A stretch of 64,000 bases of DNA from Kryptolebias marmoratus (Eukaryota; Chordata; Actinopteri; Cyprinodontiformes; Rivulidae): assembly GCF_001649575.2 (NCBI RefSeq), contig NC_051448.1, forward strand, positions 13,014,458 through 13,078,457, written 5' to 3'. Below are positions 11,665 through 34,900 of this stretch, piece by piece (within the stretch, counting starts at the first letter, position 1; each line of letters opens with the position of its first letter). Made by a program: the position numbers and the translations under genes. The notes beneath the pieces were generated by a model. It was not told the DNA's origin and did no database searches. It saw nothing but the letters and a program-made list of their open reading frames with translations.

Positions 11665-14600
11665 TAAAAATAAATGGACTTTATTGGCAATTGATCTTCT
11701 TGTTTCACGCCTGCTCTCGGGTGAAACGGCCCTGGACATCACTTTCAAGACATTTAGAGATAAATCACTAAATACAAAGACTTTTTTTTAACAAAAAATA
11801 TCAACCCAGATTTTTCCCATTGGACACCTTGACTCATGCTTTGCCAAGACAGCAGAAGCTGCAGAGTTGGGGGGTGAGGGGGGGTGAGAAGTTAGGTTTT
11901 CTGGATATCCGATGGGTGAACAAATTTCTGACCTCGCACCATCAAACTCCCATGGGTCTTTTTCTTATTTTTTTTTTCTCAAAACCCTGAATTCTTTATT
12001 GAAAATATGCATACATAACACTTTTCCTACACAACAATACAAAACATTACAATCACTTTTTTTTCCATTTTTATTATATTTTTTTTCTCAAATAAGACAT
12101 TGAACGCAAACTGACACATCTTCCCTTCCCACCCCCAAAGCCCGAAGGAACTTAGAGAAGCTACAGTAAGCCCTTATGTCCCACCCGATCCGACCCGACC
12201 CGACCCGACCAGACCCCCACCAGACCATCACCCCAAAGAAATAAGACAAGAGTTAAATCAGAAACGACTCCCTTGGTAAACTCAAGACAGAAGAACAGAG
12301 AAAACACCAGGTTGCATACAGACACAGCATTTTTGCCACCAGCAGGTGAGTGATGGGTTTTACTGAAATGTTTTTCCAGGCTCTTAAGTGTGCACATTTT
12401 AATTTTTTTTTCCCCCTCAAGTCTTTTGAAACGGTGTGTGTGGCATCAGAGGAGTCCGTCCTGTGGTCCAGGAGTCGAGCAGTTTAAACAGAGTATGCAT
12501 ATCACACCATGACATACATAACCTACATGAAAACACAACAGCGGTCTTGTGATTTGTTTTTTTTTTTTGAAAAGTAGCGACTGCCCACCTACGACGGCAC
12601 ACCAAGGGATTGGGATTAATTACGCAGAGATGCGAGCGATTCGTCACGAAAAAGGGAATCCCTTTTTAAAGGCTAGGGGTGGATTGTTAGAACCTGATTT
12701 AAATCTACGTAACACACTAAAGATTCCTCCCACTCCTGCCGGCACGGGCGCTAATGTGCATATTCGCTTAACGATAGTGTTGTTAGATAAACTGCAGCTG
12801 AACACAAACGAAAACATACATTTAAAAACACATATAAGAGGGATTAAAAAAAAAAGAAAAAGAAAAGGAGGACTCCGAATGTCTGGTTATATTTTAATAT
12901 GATCATACAGGGATAAAGATCAACCAAAAAAAAAAAAAAATGATATAATGTGAACAAAAACAAAAAAAAAATTAAAGTAACAAAAAAGTTCAATAAAAAC
13001 AGACAGAAAAGCACTGTTTTTTAACATTTTACTGTATATCAGTCTGTAGCAAATTGCCATTACATACCCTGAAAAAGGGAGGAAGAAAGCTTTGAATGGT
13101 GCAAAGACCAGTGAGTAACTTGGCTGGAGAGCAAAGGGGTTGTTGATGCTGAATTCTCTCTAAGTTCCAAGAGTAGTACCCTCGAGACGAGGCTGCTGTG
13201 CCTTACAATGCTGAGTTTTATAATGCCTGGGTCAGTCGCTCCCTTTGGGTGCATAGAGGCATAGTGAGGACTCAATTCCTTAAGCAATCTCCTGTTAGGT
13301 TTTAAGTCTTTACCGATGCAACCTTTTAAGCCATCAGAATGGCGAGCGTGGCAGCCATAAGCCTAGAAACTTCATGGATTTTATGCCACTGTTGTATGTG
13401 CAAGAGAGCAGAAAGACCACTCAAAGTGCAGTGAGGGTGTCATACATACTGAGGGTTTGTGTGCAACTGTATGAACAGGAAGGCAGTTTGTGTTTTTTTT
13501 TTCTTTCTTTTTTCTTTTTATTTTTTTTAGGATTGCAACAACACTCCCTAACTCTGCTCTCAGAGCGTGGTTCTAGTTATTGGTGCCTCTTCCCTCTAGG
13601 GCCGCATTAACATTTTGTCCAATAATTACAATCATCAGCTTTTCCTATAAAAGAACCCTCTGCTAACAACATTTTACAATTTTTTTTTCCCTTTCTTTCT
13701 AAACATGCCTCACTCAAATTGCAATTTTTATTTTTATTTTTTTTCCTTTTAAACTAGTTTCCTTACCCAACAAATCTGATGTCAATAACTTAGTGCCATT
13801 TGAATGTTGCATGGTTCAGGACAAAAAACATTCTAATGTAAAACTTAAAGCCCCATATTAAAAGAAAATGAAAAAAAAAAAAATTATATTTTACAAAATG
13901 GCTCTTGGTAATTCTTTGTTCCACAGATACAGGTCCCTATGGGGCTTTGGGTANNNNNNNNNNNNNNNNNNNNNNNNNNNNNNNNGGGAGGGAGGGAAGG
14001 GGAGGGGAGGGGAGAGGGCGAGAATCTTCTGCTGGTGTGAATTGAACACGCACACAAAAAAAAAAAAACGCCAATTAAATCTGCACCCGAGAATGTCAAC
14101 TCTCTCACTACTGTGTGCATGCAAAAAAAAATGACTTTCAATCACAGTTACTCACACACACACACTCTCTCTCTCTCACACACACAAATAGGAGGGACAG
14201 CAGTCACTGGTGCACAATTTAAGTTGCACTTGAACTTTTCCACATCTGAAAGTGCCTCTTCGGAGAAGAGTCACGGCAGGCGTCTCGATGGTGTAACCCC
14301 CACCCCCCCTCCACCACCACCACCTCACAGCTGATATGTGACCTGTGAATTGCTCCGTCCTCCTCTTAGGCAGATGTAATGAAGTTGTGCGACAGCTAGC
14401 TCGGTTGCTGGGGTGTTTTTCGGTTTGAAATATTACAGCGATTCTCTTCCGTAGAGTTTAAATTAAGGAATTTAAAAAAAAAAAAAAAAAAAAGTTTTGT
14501 CGTTGTTGTTGTCGTCGTTCCTAATGTTGATAAAAAAAAAACAAGGTGGAATCTTCACGATGAGGTTTTCCATGGGCACCGCATGAGCTAAGATTCACCT

Positions 14601-15414
14601 CTTCAATGAGAATAAACACTATGACTATCATAAAAAATATTTCCAACAGTTAGCATAGCCTATTTTGTGTTCTTTGTCAGCTGGTTGGTCAATGTTTTAT
14701 GGTGGATTTTCAGCTTTTGTCCAAATAATTGAATCTAAAGGAACATAGCAAGTACGAGGGAGGGGGCGGGGGGAAGGAAAACACACATACAAGAGAGTTT
14801 CTATATCCCCCTATGCACCATCCTCCCCTAACAACTCCCCACCCAGGTCCATGAAGACATCAGACAGGTAACGTCACAGACAAGCAGGCAGACATTTTGT
14901 GGTCCAACGAGGAGACGGCTGCTCTGTGCTGTCTGTCTGGAGGCATCACAGGAACTCGATGCGCTCCAGGCTCAAGGTGGAGGTTGGTTTCCTCAGATAC
15001 TTGCGAAGATCCAACATGTCTGACGATGGTACCGCGAAATGGAGGAGGAAGGGTCAGTTAGAAGCAAGTAGAATGGCTGTTAACAGCTCACCAGACCAGG
15101 ATCCTGCTGGACTCAGGCTGGGTTTTTTTTTTTCCCCCTCCATGCCTCTACAGGCTGGGATCAGATTTTTAGATGAGGACATGAATTTCCAGGGACGTCC
15201 TTCATCACGTTCACCGTTTATCTAGGCCAGTCTGGAGACAAATTATTATTTTTTTCCTCACTTTTGTTTTCTTGTCGTTTTGGTGACACGTTTTTGGTTA
15301 TTCTTCACTTGCTTTCTGGTGGTGTTTGATTTGGTTGCCTGTTTATATTTTGTATTATTGTGGGATTCTCAGATTGTTGTCAAAGAGAGATGTCATCAGC
15401 TCAGTTAGTGACCA
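11665..15414 (-). other. wdr26: wdr26 3' UTR (about 3.7 kb) with poly(A) signals
   Basis: Downstream of the wdr26 stop (15415-15417). On the minus strand AATAAA occurs at 11995-12000 and again at 11680-11685; the second is followed by a GT-rich stretch, so cleavage near 11.66 kb is likely. A long 3' UTR is usual for WDR26. The region holds homopolymer runs, a (CA)n/(CT)n tract near 14150-14190, a CGACC-type pentamer repeat near 12183-12210 and an assembly gap. One short open frame at 14946-15019 may be an alternative terminal exon (see findings). Confidence 0.65.
13954..13985. other. Assembly gap (32 N)
   Basis: Run of N inside the wdr26 3' UTR, followed directly by a GGGA/GGGGA-rich tract (13986-14018) that could form G-quadruplex on the plus strand. 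The gap size may be nominal. Confidence 0.95.
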
Positions 15415-26984
<11,570 letters not shown>

Positions 26985-27420
26985 GCTGCTGCCGAGGTTG
27001 TTAACGACACTTCGGTTGAAAAGGATAGCCGAGGTGGTTTGAGAGTGTGTGGCAAGTCCCAGGACAACACCAGAGAGGCCTGTTACAACTGCTGAAGCCC
27101 CGGGCTCTCCTGCTCCCTCCGCCGCCGAGGCTCGGTGCTTCTTCCGCGGGGGCGGCGACGCTCCGCCGGTGTCCGAGTCGGAGGAGGAGGAAGCGGAGGC
27201 CAGAGTTTCCTCACCGAGAGCGGCCGTGGTTAGAAGCCGGCGGAGCTCCGGGTGGGAAATGAAGGTTACGCTTCCAGACTTCAAGGCCTCGTTGTCGGGC
27301 TGGGAACGTACTGTCAGTTAGCCCGTTTTTGTTGATGTTTCTCCCCAAACAGCTGCAACTCTAATGGAGTCCTGACGCCCTGACGTAACCGGACATTCCT
27401 ACACTAGCAGGCTTCCGGGT
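26985..27420 (-). promoter_or_regulatory. wdr26: wdr26 5' UTR and CpG-rich promoter
   Basis: GC- and CpG-rich sequence upstream of the wdr26 ATG. A CRE-like TGACGTAA is at 27381-27388 and an ETS-type CTTCCGG near 27412-27418. The reading frame stays open upstream of the ATG as far as a TAA at 27318-27320, but contains no in-frame ATG. Confidence 0.55.
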
Positions 27421-28559
27421 AGAATTATAATAATAACTATCCGACAATTCGACTGCACAGCTCCTAACGCTATAATTAAAACTGTTAATTTATCCAGAAT
27501 ATAACAATAAAAATAAATAAACCTTATTTGGATAATAAAAAATACAACCGTTGTGAATGTAAATGTAAAAATTTGAGTATAAATTTTTGATCTCAGTATT
27601 TAATATATAATTTAAATGTCACATAACGTGTTAAAATGAAATAAAAAATGCATTCACTATACACGCAGAAGGATGGAGCTGATTAGTAGAATTTTACTGT
27701 GCAAAAGTTTTAAGCCACCCCAAATGTCTTTTTATTTTGCTTCCAAGAACAGTGGCGGATCCAGAGATTTTTTTTTCTTTTTTAGAGGGCAAAGGTGTTC
27801 CAAAAGAGGACAGAATTCATTGTGGCTTGAAATTATTACTGTTGGATTTAAACTGATACATTCAGGTTATTTGTCTATGACTACAAATTAAATCCAAAAA
27901 TAAATAAAGCAGCTGGACTTCCACGTATTTGATGACGTTTCTTTTCCTATCCAGGGAACTTTCTCTATTCACAACTAGATTGTGGAGTTTCAAGGTTTAA
28001 GCTGAATGGGATGCTCTGTTCCGCAAGCTAGATTCCCATGCAAATTAAAGCAATAATAGCTTTAATAGTAGTTGTCAAGTTTATAAGCCCAGTTTACAGG
28101 TGAATAATCTGGAAATGTTACAGAGTTTCTGACACTGATTGTGAAAACGTTACACGTTCACACGGTAATGCTGCGATCACAAAAGATGCTGAATCCGCTG
28201 TAGTTTGCATGTCAGGTCATTAGGTGGTGCAGTGGTTTTTGTATTTCAACATCACGCGCAAACACTTCAGTTTCGAGCGAGAGAAGAGTTGCATCCACAT
28301 TGGTGAATACATGAACGTTCTTTTAGACCAACGATGAGGCTGGGTCACTGCTACACATTAGTTTAAATTATAAATCTAAAAAGATTCAGGAAACTGTAGA
28401 TTACTGACCGACTGCAACCATGTGTGAACACTTCCACTTTAAGGTAAACTCTGCTGGGAAACTAAGCCAGGAGTTTTGGAAAACTTCTGCTCTGAGACCT
28501 GGATTTCTGAAGGTTCGGCTGTTGTCATGTAGGCAAACAGCAGAAACTCAACAGAGTTG

Positions 28560-29185
28560 TCCTAATTTCACTTAAGAACAGTGTTTGTGTGAACTGGGCC
28601 TTTGTTTGCCTGGTTCACAAGAGAGACACTTTGGTCACGTGCATGAAGGTGTGAATTCGAGGGAAAATGACTGGGTATCAGGCTTAATGCTCCATTGTAG
28701 AAAGCTGAAACCTGAGACCTCCTCCTCCATTTAAAGTTGTTGGTTTTTTTCTGTTTGACGTAAACGGCTTCCTTCACGCCCCTCTCAAACCATCTGTCTC
28801 CTTTGTCCGAAACATCAACCTTCTAGTTCTCAGAAGAGTCTCTCTTATGCTTGGTGCACAGCTGAGTCCAGTCCTGAAGAGCTGCTCTCCTGTGTTGAGC
28901 CATGTGTTTGTTTCTCCAGGATAGAGGTCCGGGCGTTCCTCGCTGCACTGAACTGCAGACACCACACCGCTCAGTTTGTGTTAGGATGTCCTTAGGTTGG
29001 ACCAGCCTCTGTCTGGGAGTTCCGTCTGGTTTGAAATGCAACGGGATGTTGTGTTTGAGTTTCTGAGCAACATAAGGGTTGGCAATGTTTCTAAGTTTTT
29101 TTTCTGTACAGCTCGGAACTCCACACTCTCCAGTTCTGAATTGAGAAAACTCTCTGTGTGGGAGGCGAAACGTCTTCAACTACAG
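28560..29185 (-). pseudogene. Decayed Penelope-like retroelement fragment with GIY-YIG endonuclease
   Basis: Minus-strand frames carry pieces I associate with fish Penelope-like element C-termini: a TPRQRLVQPKD stretch, CGVCSSVQCSEERPDLY followed by PGET (the degenerate YIGET core), MAQHRRA and GVKEAVYVK. The pieces fall in different frames (28823-29179, 28774-28965, 28568-28777), so there are at least two frameshifts. The second Y-I of the GIY-YIG signature is changed (LYPGET). It is not functional. Only the endonuclease end is present; no reverse-transcriptase core was found nearby. Confidence 0.75.
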
Positions 29186-29244
29186 AACAGAAGTCCAGTT
29201 TTTTTAAATTTTATTTTATTTGCCATGTCCTGGATGACTGACAC

Positions 29245-29485
29245 TGGTAAATGGACTGTATTTATATAGCACCTCTCCAACTCAAAGCCCTCATTTACCC
29301 ATCCACACAGCGCTTTACTGCTATAGATACTAATCAGTGCTTTAGACTGCAATCATGCACCGATGGGGCACACATCAGAGTTAACGGGGGGTTCAGTGTC
29401 TTCCTCAGGGACACTTTGACATGTGACCGCTGCCAGGAATCGAACCTCCAACTCTTTTTTTTTGGAGAACAACTGCTCTAACCCC
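29245..29485 (-). repeat. tRNA-derived SINE-like repeat
   Basis: It begins GTATTTATATAGCACC and continues with CCATCCACACAGCGCTTTAC, TTCAGTGTCTTCC and GGACACTTTGACATG, an order familiar from an abundant teleost repeat. On the minus strand 29446-29436 reads GGTTCGATTCC, matching a tRNA/pol III B box, which suggests a tRNA-derived 5' end on that strand. Confidence 0.55.
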
Positions 29486-29887
29486 AAAAGAATCTACACA
29501 AATGAACACATGACTGTGTGTTATTTGTGAGCAACTTCATGTTTTCCCCAGATTCAATAAAGACTCACAATCATCTTTCTTTTTGCCAAATAATTGTAAT
29601 AACACTTTCATGGTTGGGAGGTCTCGAAACTGTCTCTGCTGGTAAGATTTCCAGGTTTGTTGGTGGGTAAAACCAATTTGAAATTCAAGATGGGTGTGGG
29701 CCACTTCTATATCAGAGAGTTAGGATAGATAATGGAGTTCTGTGGAGATGTGCTTGACCTTCAAACATTGTGCTAAATGTACAAAAATATATTAACTAGC
29801 CTACAAGTGAAGTGGCAAAATATATTTTTCTTTTTCAGTAACAGCTGCCACTTTTTGCCACCCCCTAGAGCCACCCCTGTCCAGGAA

Positions 29888-31911
29888 GTCAGACTTTCCT
29901 GTATTTTAAAGTGGTCTTGATCAGTAGTTTTTCAGGTTTTTTTTTTTTTTGAATTTTGAATTTTGGCTGTTTTTCCACTTTATTCAGATCCATGAATTAT
30001 TCAAACCTAAAAAGTTTACTGAACTTAAAACACAAACCGGTGTTGAATCGACCGACAAGAGACAACTTTGCAAAAAAACAAATTTAAGTTGGACCTTTAG
30101 GCAGCGCCTTTTAGCAGCTTGTCACAGACACAATTGGTTTCAACTTCTTTTGTTGAATGTGTGAAAAATACCAAAAATAACACAGTTTGACACAGAAAAT
30201 GGTATTTTAGCATCAACAAAATGGTATTAGCAGAAAACTTGGAATATAGTAGAGAAACAGCTGAAGAATGGTACATCTCCTAGGGTCTGTGACAAGTTTT
30301 TTCATGGATTTCTTTCCTTATTTCTTGACAAATATGACTTCATCTGCTATTAGTAGGTTTTTTTAGACCTAAAAATCATCAAGAACTTGATTGTTTGCAA
30401 ATTTTGCTTTTAGGCAAATTTTTCCACATCATTCAGGCTTTCTTGAAAACAGCGTCTGGCCCCAAAAGTCTCAAAAAGTTTGTGATCGAGGTGCGGAGAA
30501 CCAAAGCTGACATACAGTAAGTTTTGCCCACGTAATGAAAATAAGATACACATGACTATAAAAAGGAAAAAAATCCTACCTGGTTATGAATTTTTTATTA
30601 CGCCTAAACATATAAAAAAGGCTACTGATAAAAATAATATTAATTTTTGTGTTCACCTTTTTAATAAACGCATTTTTCAAACCTGCCAAAGTTGTTAGGC
30701 CTATAAAAAACGTGTCACGTATTACGTCTGTCAATACATTTTCATTCAGATGATTGTTTTTACACTGGAATCTAAAACAAATCTGTATTATACTTATACT
30801 TGTGGGAAATATTCGGTTAATGTTAATAATTACCTGGTCGGGAAGTAAACTCCAAAAGATTTCAAGCATACGGCGTAAATTTTAGCCCCTCTTAAGAAAA
30901 GTTCCTATGAATATTCCACCTGCCAGCACAAGAAAAAACTAAAATCCAAATAATTTATTTAAATTTGTGGTGTGGAGGTCATTTGATTAAGTCCATTCCT
31001 AAAAAAAAAAAAACCTTACAGGAAGACGACAATGCTGCCATGAATCAATGAATCAATCAGCCAATGACTGGATAAACACATTACCTGGAGCCAAAACATC
31101 TGCTTTTGTGCTGATAGTTTAATCATTCACAGATGAGAGCAAAAAAGTGGTCAGATACAATCTGATTTGATCAACTAAACCTCCTTACTTAGAAACACAA
31201 TCTTAAAAAAGAGCAAATAGCTTTTTACAGCATTAATTAAATATGTTTACTCTGCATTATTTTACAAAGCTGAGCTCCGGATAAAACAAAGTGAAGTAAC
31301 ATTCCAGCCAACTTCTCACACCTTTCAAGATTTATAAATATCCACAACTTTTTCTCTTTTAAAGATTTCTTTAAATTAATGACGCAACGAAGACACAAGA
31401 AGAACAGCCGATCCTTGGTGTCAAAGGTCAGGAGAAGGCAGGATCTTCAATACATAATTGAAGTCAGGTTACTCTAGTTTTATACAACAAATGAGGGACT
31501 TTGCTCACTTCTCCATGCCATCAGTTTGCGTTTTGAATTATATCAATAGTAAAACCTACTACAAAAATATCAAGCCTCTTATTAGAGTATTTAACCTGGA
31601 TCTGTTGGCACTGTTTCAAAAGAGACTCCAGGTTAGGTTGGTTCAAATATGCTGAAACAGTATCCATGGGATCTGCTTGTAATGTAGAAAGAGTTTAATA
31701 AATCTTTAATGCAGAAGCGTTGTGAGATGTTTCAGAATTATATACAACTTTACAAAATAAGGTTTGTTCTTATGTTCTATATCCACAGTGTTTGCATAAA
31801 CTATAGAGTTAATAAAAACAGAGAGAAATGGAGCACAATAAACAATCACCTTTGGTCTATTTTGTGTTAGTGTCAGTTAACCAGATGAAAAAATAAATAA
31901 ATAAACAAAAA
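29888..31911. other. wdr26-adcy3 spacer including the adcy3 3' UTR
   Basis: AT-rich stretch below the adcy3 stop codon (31912). The adcy3 3' UTR must begin here. A minus-strand AATAAA is at 30954-30959 and ATTAAA variants lie near 31694-31708, so the poly(A) site is not settled. No other gene was seen. Confidence 0.5.
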
Positions 31912-34900
31912 TCAGGAATGGTTCTCAACTTGGTGTGGAAGAGCTGTTGTCCCATTGCAACTGGGTTTGTCTTTCCCTTTCATGAAAAAGGTAAGTAGCT
32001 CCCCTTTTCCCTTGACAAAAATGGGCCCTCTTCGGATGAAGCGGAAGCCATATTCCTTCAGGATGTCACGACAGTCCTCCACCACCTGAGGGCGACAAAC
32101 GGCAGGACAACAACAGTACCAGTTGAATATAGCAAGAAGTTTAAAAACAGTTTTAAACAGAAAATCAGATTATTAAAAGCGCGTTGAGTGTGTGTAGTGG
32201 GTTGTGATATCATAATGGAGTCCAGTTTTTAAGGGTTTCGATTTCATTTTAGTTTCAGGGTTACAGTAAGGATAAGATAATTCAGATCTTTTAAAGAGGG
32301 GTTTGGTAGAAAGGTTATTAACAATTAAGATATCACCTGTTATAGATGGCTTCTTGAAAATAGAGTTTAATTAGAATGGAACTGATGAATCCAAGCAGGA
32401 CCAAAACCAAAGTGAATTACTGCACAACTCAAAACTGCAAAAATTTAATAGCAATTCATGCCAACATTATTTTTTTTAAACCTTGACATCACAGACTGGA
32501 TGTAAAGGTTTTGCTCAGTAACCAGGCTAACTACCATCAGCTGAACAAGCCGATAATGAACTTCTCTGGATTCTGTCCATTCAAACACAGTAGCAACATG
32601 CTTACTAACAGTGGTTGGACAGTACCATGTGTGTGGCTGGATTACTATGATACAAACCAACAGAAGTAAAAGTAAACAGTTCGTTACTGCAGCTATCACA
32701 GCTTTTCACGCACGAGTCGGCCATACTAGGTTTTCACGTTGGGGCTGGTCAGGAATCTTCACTTTTTAGAGTTCAAATTCCAATTTCATGGGGTGTTCTA
32801 GTTGATTCTTCCAACCTGGCATTGGGGAATTCCGTCTTTGCACCAAGATTTCCACAGGAAGTGCCACAGGCTGCACCCAAAGGGCTCACTGTGCTTGCAA
32901 ATAATCGTAAAATTCTATGTAAACAACTGTGAAATTAAAAAGTGGCGGTGATATAAAGGCTTATAAAACAACATTTGCATGAACTACAATGAAATTTTCG
33001 AGATTGGAGTCGTTTGTTTTAAGATGGCACTGATCCGCTCTGGTCCCGGCCCTGCTTGGATTAGTCGTTAGCTTGTCAGACTAGGCAAAAATAAACTCCA
33101 TTTTTCCAAACTGAGGTCAGTCAAAGAGCTATGGGAGTGCACCCATCAGGATTCAAAAGCATTTATTTGCATGAGAGGGGCCATTTAAATCTGGCTCTTG
33201 TGGCACTTGTGTCCTGTGTGATTCAGTCACAGGTGGACAGCATTAAACACAGGTTTGTGTGCACTCAGAACAAATTAAGTTCTGATTCAAATCCGGTCAG
33301 TCAGGCCACATTTAAATGCATTGGATCACCGAAGGACGACCTACAGACCAAACACTAGCGTTACCACCTGAATGTTTAATCCAGGACCTGTGTGTGTTAC
33401 CTGGATGTTCCCCATCACTCCAGTTGACTCCATCCTGCTGGCCACATTCACCGTGTTGCCCCAGATGTCATAATGAGGCTTTCGAGCTCCAATCACCCCG
33501 GCGAGAACCCCTCCTTTATTCAGACCTGAATGAACCAACAAGGAGACATGAACACGCAAATCCACACACAAGAGAGAGGCAAACGCCTCCAGGCACACAC
33601 TGACCGATGCGAAGCATGAAGTTGTTGAAGGACTGTTTGTTGAGGTTGTCCAGGGTCACTTTCATGGCCAAAGCGAAGTCTGCCAGGTCAGAGAGGTGCT
33701 GCCAGTGTTCAATCAGAGACTGGTCTTCTGGCTGTTAAACAACAATATGTAAACATAATGCCATCCTTATTTGCACACCAGGCAAGTTAATGAGTTAATA
33801 AAACAATGAGATTGACTGTTTCAAATGCGGTTAAAGGATCGCACCTTACGGTTGCTGTATCTATTAGTGTTACTCTCTGGTGTGAGTCCTGAGGCAGCCA
33901 TGTAGGTGCTTCCTATCGTCTTGATCTTAGTGATGCACCGGAACTCGTCTCTGTCTAATAACTGGTGGAAGGAAGATGGTACAGAAACATTGGTCATTCA
34001 GTATGATGTCACATCCTGTGTGCTGCTGTTCAACATATGCCCTGTGGGATCGCACATTGCCAGAACCTACGGTGTCAAAGTCTGAGATGATCTCATTGAG
34101 AATCCTGAGACACTCGATGCCTCCGTTGTTGATGCCCTCTTCGGTGTAGAAATCGGAAAAGTTTGGGATGGAAGCAAACATCACGCCTATTTCTTCATAC
34201 GACTGGCTGTACAGCTCCTGCAAATGTCAGATCACACGATTAAAGCTGATGTTGCTTGTTGTAGGTCAATGTCAGCAATGTGTAGTTTTGAAACACGCCA
34301 CAAGATGGCACTGATGAGACGCAAGAGTCACACATGGAGCTTCAACAGATTTTACCACTGAATGTATTAAGTTGTTTTTAAAGTTTTATTGTTCTTGTTC
34401 ACCACTCACCATACCAGATACGACTGCATATTTAAATAATTCAGATAATTTTGGTGCAAACTCAAATATACCTCGTCTCTTTTCTTAGTGCCCAGGAAGT
34501 GTTTGGCCACGTGTTCCGGCAACATGTTGGTGACCAGCGCTTCGTTCCACCGCCTCATCTCAAATACCCTCTCCTTCTGGTCGTGCACCCCCACCTTCCA
34601 GAGGAATAGCTTCCTGGACTGACGCTCCAGCTGCACACATGCAAGGTTAATAATATTAAAGTCATAAAATCTCACGTAAAGGTTCAGTAAATAATAGGTG
34701 AATCATCGTCACGCAAGGATGATGATTTCCATGACTGTAGCTGACCATGAAAGTTGGACAAAAACACTGCGAGGAGACACAGTAACTCACATGCCGAGCA
34801 AAGAAGTAAAACCCAATCATCATGACAATGATCATCATTGTCATGAGATACTTTGATGGAACAATGGATGATCTAGGGACATGTGAGGAGAAACAACATG

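Larger units (their letters stand above)
27750..29879. mobile_element. hAT-like non-autonomous DNA transposon with TIRs and 8-bp target duplication
   Basis: Left terminus CAGTGGCGGATCCAG (27750-27764). The right terminus (29865-29879), reverse complemented, reads CAGGGGTGGCTCTAG; 11 of 15 positions match and both have the CAG(T/G)GGxGG start typical of hAT elements. The flanking 8-mers are TCCAAGAA (27742-27749) and TCCAGGAA (29880-29887), a 7/8 target-site duplication. No hAT transposase frame is visible, so it is non-autonomous or decayed. It contains a Penelope-like fragment and a SINE-like unit, both probably inserted or captured. Confidence 0.6.

Noticed and set aside
12183..12210. CGACC pentamer run, telomere-like at first glance
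   Set aside because: It is not the vertebrate TTAGGG repeat; a short microsatellite in the wdr26 3' UTR.
27282..27284. Apparent start codon of a 201-codon frame upstream of wdr26
   Set aside because: The codon is TTG, not ATG; the first in-frame ATG is at 26984, matching the family N-terminus.
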